From assembly GCF_013373865.1 (NCBI RefSeq), contig NC_050474.1, forward strand, positions 3,571,561-3,635,560: 64,000 nt of DNA, given 5' to 3'. This document shows positions 53,701 through 64,000 of the stretch, piece by piece. The notes beneath the pieces were generated by a model, which saw only the letters and a program-made list of their open reading frames with translations, was not told the origin of the DNA and searched no databases. The first letter of the stretch is position 1, and each line of letters begins with the position of its first letter. Source of the stretch: Monomorium pharaonis (Eukaryota; Arthropoda; Insecta; Hymenoptera; Formicidae). Made by a program: the position numbers and the translations under genes.

Positions 53701-56085
53701 AGAAACGGTCGAAACGAATCCGTCCGAAGAAACGGATGAGCCTCTCGTGCGCGCGAGGGGGCGATCGGGCCGTCTCGCAGCCATCGTGAAGTGAATTACA
53801 TATATATACTATACCGCCCCGTCCGGACGTTACGCGAAGAAATTGAAAAACCGTAACGCGGGAATGAATTTGCGAGCACAATACGCCCCGCGTAATACGC
53901 GCAAGATAACACGTTTATCGTCATCCCGCGAATGCGACTCCGATCGCAATTTATTCTCAAATGCAAATTTACGTCTTCTTCTAAGACATCGTTAATGCGT
54001 ACAGTCGCAATTGAATAACCTTCTCGTAACGGCAATTCGTATCTCCTTATTGGACCCACCCCCAGAATAAAAACATTCATGTCCCGACGTGAGAAGAACA
54101 AGAAAGTAGTATATTCTTGTTAGAATATCTATGAGATGATTTACGCGTACAAAGACGGACTTGTTCCGCAACTTTCGACGATTCTCAAACGAGAATCCTC
54201 CGGCTCGGCAAGTAAAGGCCGATGTACGGTATGCGATGGTTAGGAGGTACATCATCAGGGACCGGGGCTTTTGATTCCACGACCGGGCCGGGGTGATATA
54301 CGTCGGGCGTAGCAACACCTGCGGCAGTAAAAGAATTATTCTGTACGAATGCATTCGTACGAACGAGGAGGCACAAGAGGAGAGAGCTTAGCTGGCACGC
54401 GGCTGCGACCGCTCGTAAATTTCACGAGGGATCGTTAAAGTCGTGTAAATCGGTTTTCAGAGCGACCCCGCGCCGTTCGTCTACGGGCGAACACGGACGC
54501 GACATAACTCTGTTAACCGCCTGTGGAAATCTCCTCGCTATCCCGAACGTGCCGGAAGTAGAGGCGACAGTCGTAGGTGCAACGATATAATTTTATGCGT
54601 CACGAAATCTTGCATAACTTGGAATAGCTTCAATCACGCGAGGGACTTATGCCTCGCGTTTCACGAATCGGATCTGCAGACGAACGCGCGGCGGCGCACG
54701 TTAGTGCTCCTTGTATGGAGAATACGCTCGTCGGTGGTCTACCATTGTCTCCGTTTCTCGTGTCAGCGGCACTTTCGGAGCCGGTTCGCGATCGACGCTG
54801 TCGATTAAATCCTCCCACGAGCGCGCGTACGGCCGCACGCAGGTCGGGCCCTACGGGAGCGGAGAGGCAAGGCCCCGTCCGACATCGGCGGGCCGCGGCT
54901 CCTCCCGCTTTCGATGATAATTACATCCTTTTATTCTACCGGGGTAATTACAAACAGTTTACCGTAGGGCTTTCGAGCGGGCGTTAAAACCCGACCGTGC
55001 GAAACTCGCGCAGATTGAGCATTAGATCGACATCGCTGCGAAATCGTGCGAAAAAAAGGTCGCGGGGGGAGTCTCGATCCGCGTATCGAGAACGCGAGCT
55101 TCTTTCTGTTAAAGTCACTCTGTGCCGAGTTGCGTCATCGATTAATTCATATTTCTAAAAAATTCGCTTTGCGAGCACGGCAAAGTGTATCGGAGGGCGA
55201 AGGCAAGAGAATATTTCGCCTCGACGATCGACAGGATATTGAAAGCGTCGATGCGTGTCGAGGGGGATCGATCTTTTAATCGGATCTCTATAGGCGAAGA
55301 GTGACACTGCAACCGATGTGGCAACTGTGATCGCAAAACAATCGCGGGTCTTCTGCGGGACCAAGGTACAACGTGTTAAATAAATCTTTCCCGGCGTTAA
55401 CGCGACGATAATCTCGTTTACTCTGGGACACCAAAGAGTTTTACGGCGATACAAATTAGATAGTAACCTCGCATTACGCCACTGGCGCAAGCGAACTTGT
55501 TGAACAAGAAGAAATAGCAACGCGCAGCATCAGCATCGGCAGCAGAAAGCGAAGAAAGGGACGAAGACAAAAAACGCGAGCGCAATAAAAGGCCGAAGGA
55601 ATCTCCTATTATGTCTCTCCCGCCGTCGTGGAACGATTGCTAGAACGTGCGTGACTCGCCACCTGCTCGCTATTGGGAATTCCACCTGGCAGGAAGAAAC
55701 GGGCAGCCTCGCGAGAAGAAGACGGCCCCGTTCGAGGGTATCATCGAAACTGCGGCGCAGCCTTCGTTTGTCCGACGACGCGGCTGGACTTACTCGATCA
55801 CCACGTCCTTCCTTTCGTCGCGTCATCTTCGCTGACTAGCTGCCCGTCTGATGGCGATCGAAAGGGGCTCAACGGGACGAGACCTTCTTTTTCTGCGCCT
55901 TGAGAAGTGGTAGCGCGCGAGGTTGGCGCTTGTACGTCAAACCTCGCGGTCACCACGGTCCCGTAGTCGTTCCATTGAATCGTATCTGTCAATGGGGAAC
56001 AATATGGTGGCGAGAAAGGGCCGAGGAGGAAGAGGACCCATGTTTGCAACGAAGTCCACGAGCTGAAGAGAGAAGTAGAAAGACA

Positions 56086-56165
<80 letters not shown>

Positions 56166-59100
56166 CTGAGCCACCGAATGCGCACCTCAGCAGCCTCGTC
56201 TAAGTTATGCAGATTGTTCCGAACAGTTGGACTTTAATGCCAGCATAAATCCTTTGCCACTTAACTTTATACGTGGAGAGTAGAATGCGTTCCCGCCCTC
56301 TCGGCGCGGTTGGACTCCGCTCTTCTGATCCCCTCTCCCGCTATATGCCCGTCGACTCCCCTTATTCTAGATACCGCATTCTTTTCACAAACTATACGAT
56401 CTAACTTCGAAATAGAATTGGCGCGTTTCTTAAATGCTTAATTTATTTTGAAAATCATTTTAAATATGTAATTTTGATATGCAATTAGAATGTCTTAGCA
56501 TGTCTTGATTATAATAATAATTTTACTTCCTTTTCATTCGATTTCCGTTCGCTTTTCTGCTAATCTGATAAGAAATGGCATTAACACCACAATACGGTAG
56601 TGCAATAAATACTTCAATTATTAACCAATTTTCTTTTTCTTCCCGAGCAGTCGACATGCAGTTTTCGCTATGCCGCCTCTTCCTCTCGTCGCACGTGGGC
56701 GACCTTGAGAGGAGCGAACCCATCATAAAACTCATTGAATTTCAAGGCGGCGATAGACGTTTCGCCAGGCAACAACCACAGGACGAAACTCGAGCTATCG
56801 TCATTGCGGGTGAAACCTGAGCTTCTATTTGCCGACAGAATCATCGTAGACACCGCAACGCTACTGTCGTCGACACCTGCGCGGTTATTCTTAACAAGCC
56901 CCTCTTCCTTTTCCAATTCTCCACGTCGTTGTAACGCAACGTGACCGCCTTTGATCGCAAACAGAGCTCTACGGGGTGACGGGCAATTTCGCGTTGTCCC
57001 GCAAAGCGGAAATAACAACAATTCGCGATTACGGAGTTATTTTGCCTGGCGAATTGAAACTATCTGACACTCGATATCGAGTGCCTTAAGAAATGCTTGT
57101 CAATCGTAATGCAATGAAATCTGATAGCCAGAGGAAACTTTGATTAGTAGAATGACAACTTTATACTGTAACTTTATCATTGATAACTAAATAAAAAAAA
57201 ATTGCGTTGCGTAACTGACATTCGCATTATTAGTGTACATACATAAAATACAATATTAATTTTGTAATTTATTATTATGCTAAAAGAGAAGGAAGATGTA
57301 CATTTTTTTCTTAACATCTAAGGAATTTTATAATTCATATATAAAATCTGAAAAAATCTTTCAAATTTTTTCGAAACAAAATTTATAAAAATTATGTAGA
57401 CATTCTGAAAAAATTTTCACTAGAATACGAGAGAAACGTTTGAATAATAATAAATTAATATTTCATCGTTACTACTTTTGTTCAGCTAAGCTGTATTTAA
57501 GCTAAAAATTAATTTGACACAATAGTAAATATTAAAAATTATTATAAAAAAGAATTTATTTTCTAAACAGAGGTTTGTGATAGTTTTTAATAATAAAATA
57601 ACTTTGTATAAATAATATTTTACTTATACAAAATCTAAATACAAAGTCTGGGAAGGTAAATATAACATAAAATAGAAAAACATCTGTACTTATTTCATCG
57701 GCATAAGTTTCACCGCGCAGCGCTCAGCGCTGATCGGCGCCGACGCGTGACGCGCCTGAACAGATGGCGAGCAAGTTCCCCCATCTTGTGACGTACCAAC
57801 ATGGCGACGAGTACTTTCGGCGGGAAACATGCCTCTCGGCCGACGTTTGTCGCGCGTTATAGTACCAGCAGTTCGCCATCGAGTAATCCGTGTGGCTACG
57901 ACGCGCGTTCCTCGATGGGTTTTAGTGTCACATGAAGAATATAACACAGGATACAAGAAGCGACATAAAGGTGCCTCGTCGATATAACCTCAAGGAATTA
58001 CCCGCGTGTTGCTTGTATAAATCGATAGAATAAAACAGTAAAAGCGAGCTTAGTCATCACCGAGATAATTGTCATAGGTACCATTTATGATATTCGGATA
58101 CTTTGTGTCTCGTAAAACGCAATAAGCCACGACGACGACGACGGCCGGTATAACGAAGGCGGATTTAGCACGGGGATTATCTGATTGACGGTTCCTTGAA
58201 GAAAGAAACTACTTGTCGGCCGTTGCTTTCGTCGATGTCGCTTTATGGCAATATAAAATTGAGAACAGTCGTCTTGCGTAATTAGTCCGCATTAGAAATG
58301 ACGTGTGTCTTGTTTCAGTGAGGAGCAGCTGTGTCCACATCATGGAAATGCTCTCGAGGAAACTTTACAGCAACCCATTTACGATCTGCATAGAGGGCAA
58401 CATTGGAAGTGGCAAAACGACATTCCTGAACCACTTCCAGAGCTTCAACAATGCCACAATCCTGCAGGAGCCAGTGGACTTGTGGCGAAATGTGGCTGGA
58501 GTCAACTTGTTGGTAAGTTATTTTGGTCGATTATTTTAAAGGCGATGTATCGAGATGTTTCATTGCGACATTGAAACATTATAGTAAAAGATATTTACAG
58601 CAAAGTAACTATACAGATTTAAACAGACTAGTACAATAGTCTGAATATATTCTAATATGAATCTACAAATATCGAGACGAAGATCAACACTGGCAATATT
58701 TTCAGGATCTCTTCTACAAGGACCCAATAAATTATGCCTTCCTATTTCAATCGTATGTTCAGTTGACTAGGTTACAGTTGCATACTGTGAGTACAGCGTC
58801 ACCCTACAAAGTTATGGAGAGATCCATATTCAGTGCTAGATGTTTCCTAGAAAACATGAAACGTACACACATGATAAAGGATGTAGAAACAAAAGTTTTA
58901 GAAAAATGGTACGATTGGTGCTTGGAAAACACCAATATAAGAACAGATTTAATAGGTATATCCTCTACCCGATCAAGTGTAAAAGACTTGAACAAAACTT
59001 TCCTTTCATTAAACTATATATATATTATACTGCGGTTTTAGTATATCTGAGGACAACGCCTGAAGTTGTGTTTCATAGAATGCAAGCACGTGCGCGTAAG

Positions 59101-61026
59101 GAAGAAGACTCTGTGCCATTAGAGTATCTGCGACAAATTCATGAGATTCACGAGGACTGGCTTTACAATCAGACTCTGTTTCCTGTACCGGCGCCGGTGA
59201 TGATTGTAGATGGTGACAAAAGTCTCGAGGAAATGATGCCACAGTTCGAGAAATGTAAAGATCGGATACTTAACGGGCAAACCGAGGGCACGGCAAACAC
59301 CAGAATAGTTTTAAATACTAAAGCTTAATGTATACTGTGCAACACTATTCTATTTATTTGACAATTATATATTAATTATAGATATTTTCATAATAATCGA
59401 TAAGCAAAGTAATTGCACATCATGTTCTATTATTTTAAAACTTGAGAATTCCAAATAGTAGAGAAGTTCTTATGACTTACCTTCAGAAACGGAAATGATA
59501 CTATGCTCTGGGAAGGTAGGCTGATTGTCATTGACATCGATCACCCGCACGCTCAATGCTGCTGTACCAGTTAATTGCGGATTTCCTTGGTCAGTCGCGA
59601 TAATAGTTAATCTATACTTCTCACGGATCTCACGATCTAGAACTATGTTAGTTCGTACGACTCCGCTGTACGGTGGGCTTATGGTAAAGGCATTATCTGG
59701 GTTGCCGTCCACGATATGATATAAGATTCTGCTATTCAGCCCTTGATCTGCATCACTTGCTGACAGCTGCGGCAACAAATATTGACGAATATGAATGTCG
59801 TGTGTCTAACGAATATATATTTTTTATATTTAGATTCACATATATCTATTTTTATATCTAGATTTTAACATGTGTAACAAGCAAAAATAAACATTTATGC
59901 TTTTGAATGATTCTAATTGTACATTGAATTTTTTTTAAATATTTTGTAAAAATAATTCCTTGATATATATTTTTATATGTTATATATTACGTATACTTCG
60001 TACTTTAATGCGCAATTTCGTTATGCAAAAGCATACCATATAATACATCAAAATTTAAACATCGTTAAACACTTCACCTTCATGACAAAATCTCCTTTGG
60101 CATTGCCTTCGAGTACCGTAGCCGAGTACTGCATTTGCGTGAAGATTGGTGGATTGTCGTTGACATCAAGTATCCTGATAATAACTTTGACGTACGCTTC
60201 CAGAACTTCCTGGCTCGCCGTCCTCGCCACCACATTGAGAATGTGCCTCGAGCTTTTTCTGGGCTCCTCCTTCGGTTGCTGGCCTTCCAAAGATCTACCC
60301 CACAAATTGGTGCGCGCCGCGTCGTCCGGCAGCTCATTACCGGGTTTTATCGTCATGTCATTCCACAGTTCTGCATCTAGCCTGGTAGGATCATTGACGC
60401 GTAACAGACCAGTGTCTTCATCGATCGCAAAGGTGTGATAATCGTTTCCCGAGGCGATCGCGTAGGTGACTCGCTGTCTTCTGCCATCGGTACGCACCGC
60501 GGTGATTTTAACAATCTCTGTGCCGGCCGGCGAATTTTCCTGGACGACGACATTGTACGTATCATTCTGAAATTTCAGGCTGGGCGTCAGATCGGCGAGG
60601 TCGCCGACCTGAAGTTCGATTAAACCCTTTGTGCTCTTTGGCGGGTCACCCTTGTCTTGGGCCAACACCTCCAGATGATACGTTCTGCCGTTATCTTGCG
60701 ACAACGATAGGCTTGCCGTTACTTCGCCGGTGCTGGGGTGTATCCGAAATTTCGGTTTCTCCTGCTGGTTTATCAATGAATAGACGATCTCACCATTCGC
60801 GCCGTTATCGGCGTCCTCAGCTGACACCCGGAGAATGTTTTGACCCGGCTGCGTGCCAATCGGTACGCGCGTTCGAAAGGGATATTCCTCGAATATTGGA
60901 GCGTTATCATTCACGTCACTGATGTTGATCTCGACAGGGATCGATGTACTTTTCGCGTCGTACCTGCCGCCGTCCGTGGCAACCACGAGGAAGACGTAGC
61001 TGCTTTGGCGTTCACGGTCCAGTGGG
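47024..61026 (-). CDS. ds: Dachsous protocadherin, C-terminal 1435 residues (partial gene)
   Basis: Dachsous is the giant cell-surface cadherin that binds Fat on neighbouring cells to set planar polarity and Hippo-dependent growth. Five minus-strand coding exons are present: 61026-60078, 59766-59481, 53096-52800, 49932-49476 and 49343-47024. Every junction is GT-AG with matching phase (2, 0, 1, 1, 2 at the five exon starts). Cadherin repeats are shown by repeated calcium-binding motifs DVNDN, LDRE and ATD/ASD. A membrane helix (WVLGLLIALLLLILAFGAIF) and a roughly 400-residue cytoplasmic tail follow. The tail carries the segment SYNWDYLLDWGPQYQPLAHV typical of Dachsous, which rules out Fat. 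The N-terminal repeats lie beyond the right edge. Another gene, a deoxynucleoside kinase, is nested antisense in the 6.4-kb intron. Confidence 0.93.
50669..50724. repeat. (GA)n microsatellite, 56 bp
   Basis: A pure GA run on the plus strand, so the dachsous transcript carries UC repeats here. Confidence 0.95.
51149..51304. mobile_element. MITE-like element with about 40-bp terminal inverted repeats
   Basis: The left arm, about 51149-51195, reads CCAACTGAAAATAATCACGT and onward. The right arm, about 51261-51304, is its reverse complement with a few mismatches and a short gap (ACATAACAAAATTACG against ACATAAAATTACG). The 156-bp unit has no ORF. Target-site duplications are not clear. It fits a non-autonomous DNA transposon relic in a dachsous intron. 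Confidence 0.6.
51760..51990. repeat. Pyrimidine-rich low-complexity tract
   Basis: Dense CTCTTT/CCTTTT sequence on the plus strand. It creates spurious Ser/Phe/Leu-rich ORFs in several frames. Confidence 0.7.
54343..54360. repeat. Perfect 18-bp palindrome
   Basis: GTACGAATGCATTCGTAC equals its own reverse complement. It could be a site for a dimeric DNA-binding protein, or chance. Confidence 0.6.
56091..56162. repeat. (AG)n microsatellite, 72 bp
   Basis: The longest pure dinucleotide run in the window, in a dachsous intron about 2.2 kb upstream of the nested kinase gene. Confidence 0.95.
58252..58258 (+). promoter_or_regulatory. Possible TATA box of the nested kinase gene
   Basis: TATAAAA lies 90 bp before the kinase start codon. 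A start site about 30 bp downstream would give a short leader containing an upstream ATG at 58298 with a 7-codon ORF. Alternatively the acceptor-like TTGTTTCAG ending at 58318 marks a spliced leader. The two readings exclude each other unless both promoters are used. Confidence 0.3.
58342..59328 (+). CDS. dnk: Multisubstrate deoxynucleoside kinase, 3 exons, 235 aa
   Basis: The enzyme phosphorylates deoxynucleosides to 5'-monophosphates in the salvage pathway. Insects usually have one broad-specificity enzyme. Exons are 58342-58512, 58706-58955 and 59042-59328, all GT-AG, in phases 0 and 1, totalling 708 nt. Visible motifs: P-loop GNIGSGKTT (19-27), catalytic-base segment QEPVDLW (42-48), FQSY substrate residues (71-74), ERS (95-97), the VYLRTTPE strand, and a lid with arginines (RMQARARKEE). 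Length is close to the roughly 250 residues usual for insect dNK. The start at 58342 lies shortly before the first beta-strand, with a second Met at codon 3, so no organelle-targeting peptide is evident. The gene is nested antisense in a dachsous intron, and its stop is 152 bp from the dachsous exon edge at 59481. Confidence 0.95.
59886..59891 (+). terminator. First canonical poly(A) signal noticed downstream of the kinase gene
   Basis: No AATAAA occurs between the kinase stop (59328) and the dachsous exon edge (59481). The first one noticed on the plus strand is here, beyond that dachsous exon. A variant signal such as AATAAT near 59391 could be used instead. Confidence 0.25.
60078..61026 (-). 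CDS. ds: dachsous ectodomain exon with about three cadherin repeats and an atypical insertion
   Basis: A 949-nt exon encodes 316 residues of repeats. The usual LDRE, ATD, DVNDNAP and DVNDNPP calcium motifs are present. One boundary is degenerate, reading GDLADLTP in place of DVNDN. In the following repeat, about 40 residues rich in Pro, Glu, Asp and Lys lie between the LDAE motif (near 60385) and the RHILNVVA strand (near 60235), longer than a normal cadherin loop. The exon starts in phase 2 after TTGATACAG and ends in phase 0 before GTGAAG. Confidence 0.9.
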
Positions 61027-62404
61027 CTGTATCAAACAGGAAGAAACGGACATTAGTTATAGGATAGTTGGCTTATAATCATGATCATGAGATTGAGAAA
61101 TAAATACATTAATTTAATAAAGAAAGGTAACTACAGTTTTCAATTAGAGTTTTTCTTTTTTCGAATTCTTACATTCATATTCAGAACGCGTTATTAAGTT
61201 ATTCTATATCCTTATTTTAAGTATAATAAATTTTATGTATATAAGAACGATGAAATAATTCAAGAATTCGTTAACATCTTTATATTATATTACAAGCGCG
61301 TTCTGATTATGAATCCTAATTTAATGTTTCATTAAAATATATTAAATTTAGTATTGCAATTTCTTATTCTTCATAATAAAAGCTTGTTAATTATTTAAAT
61401 GAAATATTTAGATGGATAGTTGATTTCTGCGCTAATCAGAAATTATTAGAGATGTCATTGGAGAGAATTCCGATTTAGTTTCACAACACTGTATCTTGAA
61501 ACAATACTCTTATGAAGTTACGCAAATGCAAGTCGAGCAAGCAAGAGAAGTTGTTTAGCGTGCCTTCCAGCGTGCCTTTGCGATACTACGCAACGTTCGC
61601 AACAATTCTTAATAAGCGTGGGATAATGATCGGACGTCAGTAGTGCACGAATTCGATACGCTTATTTACGATTGCGCGAAGCTAACTCGAATACTCCAGT
61701 TATCTTTCGCCCCAGTATCAGCCGACTGCAATTCGAAGTGTGTAGTTTTTTCAATAGTTTTGCAATCGAACAGAACGACAGCTCTGTAAGGAATGTTTTA
61801 GCCAAAGGTGATTTTTTTTCAAGAAATGCAAGAATTTTCGTTATAGCTTAAAATTGATAAATAAATGAACGAACTAGATATAAAAATAGATATATGTGAA
61901 TCTAAATAGTGATAGCAGAACGAACGGAAATTTTTATACAGGAGTAATCTGAACAAATACGTCGCCTTGACAACTAATTTCGCAAAAGTAATTCGTACCT
62001 GCTACGAAAATTCAGTGTCATCAATATCGTATCGACATTCTTGTTATCAATTTGCACCATTTATCTAATCATTTAGACGAAAATTAGTTTCCGTTTGATC
62101 CGCGTATTGTCTCTACTGGGTGGTCTCCAGGGAATAAGAAAAAAAAAAGAGGAAAAGTGTTCTGTACACCTTCTTGTCGTGCAGAGAGGTACCGCAGAGC
62201 GACGATGCGGTTTTCAAAGGTAAGAGGAACGAGACCATCGCTGCAACAGCAACAAGGCGACACGAAGAGTTGGGTCCGCGGCTACCGATCGAGGGAAGAA
62301 GATACCAAAAACAGAAGCTGGAGGAAAGAGAAGAGAAGAGGAGAAGGAGGAGGTGGAGACGACGAAACGAGATGGCCGGACAGCGGCCGCGGCGAGAAAG
62401 GGTG

Positions 62405-62406
<2 letters not shown>

Positions 62407-62433
<27 letters not shown>
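62407..62433. repeat. (GA)n repeat, 27 bp
   Basis: A GA run embedded in a longer purine-rich stretch from about 62290. It is opposite in sense to the TC repeat 200 bp downstream. Confidence 0.9.
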
Positions 62434-62436
<3 letters not shown>

Positions 62437-62625
62437 CGATAAAAGTGAGGGAGAGACGCGGCGAAAGAGCAGCTCTCGAACTGAGATCTGGTTTTGCATA
62501 TCAGCGGGCATTTTGCTGGCTGAAATAATGCATTGAAATGCCACATGGTGTCTCGCTGAAATGACACACGGCTGTCGCGGTGCAAAAGTATGCGCCCTCC
62601 TGGGTTTCTTCCCATGGCTACCGAC

Positions 62626-62628
<3 letters not shown>

Positions 62629-62683
<55 letters not shown>
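62629..62683. repeat. (TC)n microsatellite, 55 bp
   Basis: A pure TC run continuing imperfectly to about 62693. It is complementary to the GA runs at 62407, 56091 and 50669. Confidence 0.95.
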
Positions 62684-62693
<10 letters not shown>

Positions 62694-64000
62694 TGCTATC
62701 TCTACCCTGTTAACCGTTTCTTCGACCATTTTCCTACATAGCCTTTCATGCGTTCACGTATTCCTGCGATGTGATATACCCACTTGTATCGCCGATAGAT
62801 GTAGAAACGGCAAAAGGAGGAAGCGGAAGTAATGAAAGGAGCCGTGTAAACGGATGCGGTTAAGCGAAATCGTAAACCAAGATTGGCACCGGGCAGGGTA
62901 AAGAGGGGAAGGAACTATAATTGCCACGGGGATTAAAGCACGAATCGTGAGTCACCGAGACGGACAGACATTGGGCGTGTCAGTCATACGGGTTTACGGC
63001 GACTTCGCATAATAATTTACAACGAGAAAATGATATATCCCCGGCGTGGAAGTGATTTATCGAAATCACTCGGTCGTGTCGTGTTCGAAGGGAGGCCGCC
63101 GGACACGGGGGCCGATACGGGGGTAGCCGACTCTAATCACTCGCCGCGAAGCTCTCTCGCGCGGCCGTATAACCGTCCACCCATAAAAGTTAATGCTTTG
63201 TATAAAGACTCGGTATTGAATTCGATTCCGCGAAGTTCGCGCGCGCAATTAGCGTTTGAGGGTTTTCCACCGCGCTCGTACACCAAGACCGTATCGAGCG
63301 GTTAACGATCGCCGGTTAGCGCCGCTCCTCTGGGGATCAAGGTTCGCGGGAGCCCGCAGCGAAGTCGTCCATTAATTAACGAACCACAACCTTGCTGTTT
63401 GGCAGGATGGACGGAAGCCACGGAAAGTCTTCGTCTTAACGACGTCTCGAGATATCGGTTTATTACGCGTGTAATCATAAGAGACACTCACCGGATCGAA
63501 AGGGACGGACAGAGCGCGGCAAAGGGCCAAGCGAGAGATAGATAGATAAAAGAGAGAGAGAGACGCAGGGGAGAGAGGTAGGAAGAGTAGTATCTCGGGT
63601 TGTACCGACGGGTTATGCATACGGAATCGTTTAATCGGCCATAGTGCGTCGTTCGTGAAGCGCATCGACTGACTTTATAATTTTACGACGTTCCTAGACC
63701 GCGTCTCCCCGCGCCGCTTCGTCCTCTCCCATTGCCTTCGAGCGTCGAGCTTCTTTCACTGCGAGTCGACTGGCTGCTCTGTGTACACGAATGTCTATAT
63801 GCATGTGTATGTGTTACGTGTGTGCGGGCGTCTTCACTTCCCGTTTTACGACGTTATACTACCGGCGTAATATCCCTCTGGGTGATCCTAATCGGATGTG
63901 TAATAAAGGTCGCGGTAATTAACGCCAGGATGAAATTAGTTGGTTGGTAGCCGAGATCGCGAAGTAAGACTCGTATGCGATCTAAAGGGAGAGAGAAAGA

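Larger units (their letters stand above)
53097..59480 (-). other. 6.4-kb dachsous intron, host of the nested kinase gene
   Basis: The intron lies between the exons ending at 59481 and starting at 53096, both phase 1. The part 54400-56350 is CpG-rich, and 57050-57680 is AT-rich and empty. Also inside are the 72-bp GA repeat, an 18-bp perfect palindrome and the plus-strand deoxynucleoside kinase gene. Confidence 0.85.
61027..64000 (-). other. dachsous intron continuing past the right edge
   Basis: No further cadherin exon was seen. The part 61030-62100 is AT-rich. 62200-62700 holds a GA tract and a TC tract. 62900-64000 is CpG-rich, with GA-rich patches near 63540-63580. Confidence 0.7.

Noticed and set aside
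62113..62615. Minus-strand ORFs with Ser-Leu repeats
   Set aside because: They are translations of the GA/TC microsatellite, and no cadherin features were found.

Overview
The window looks like nuclear DNA of an insect, most likely a hymenopteran such as an ant. This is inferred from a single insect-type multisubstrate deoxynucleoside kinase, a Dachsous cadherin, an insect-style SLC1 transporter with many short GT-AG introns, AT-rich non-coding DNA broken by CpG-rich blocks, and many dinucleotide repeats. No operons, CRISPR arrays or rRNA genes were seen, and no tRNA gene was recognised. Species cannot be fixed by eye.

Layout. (1) 1-15315, minus strand: the 5' coding exon of a class C GPCR of the metabotropic GABA-B type (12962-15315). 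The rest of the gene lies beyond the left edge across an intron of more than 12.9 kb. (2) 15316-35860: a 20.5-kb gap with no convincing gene, containing CpG-rich blocks and two weak ORFs. (3) 35861-43381, plus strand: a complete 11-exon SLC1-family excitatory amino acid transporter of 548 residues. All splice phases agree. An orphan pair of exon-like segments with an acidic tail sits in its sixth intron. (4) 43382-47023: convergent 3' flanks. (5) 47024-61026 and beyond the right edge, minus strand: the last five coding exons (1435 residues) of the giant protocadherin dachsous, with the end of the ectodomain, the membrane segment and the whole cytoplasmic tail. (6) 58342-59328, plus strand: a complete three-exon deoxynucleoside kinase gene (235 residues) nested antisense inside a 6.4-kb dachsous intron. 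Its stop codon is only 152 bp from a dachsous exon.

How the genes relate. The GABA-B-type receptor and the glutamate/aspartate transporter are both nervous-system genes placed head to head, but 20 kb apart. Dachsous is a planar-polarity and Hippo-pathway cadherin. The nested kinase salvages deoxynucleosides and has no functional tie to its host gene, so the relation is probably only positional or through antisense transcription.

Points for a second look: the roughly 700-residue acidic, Ser/Arg-rich extension on the GABA-B-type receptor, changes in both substrate hairpins of the transporter, the orphan terminal exons at 40710-40931, the crowded kinase/dachsous antisense junction, two short inverted-repeat elements resembling MITEs, and complementary GA/TC tracts in dachsous introns. 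No wholly new multi-gene system was found.
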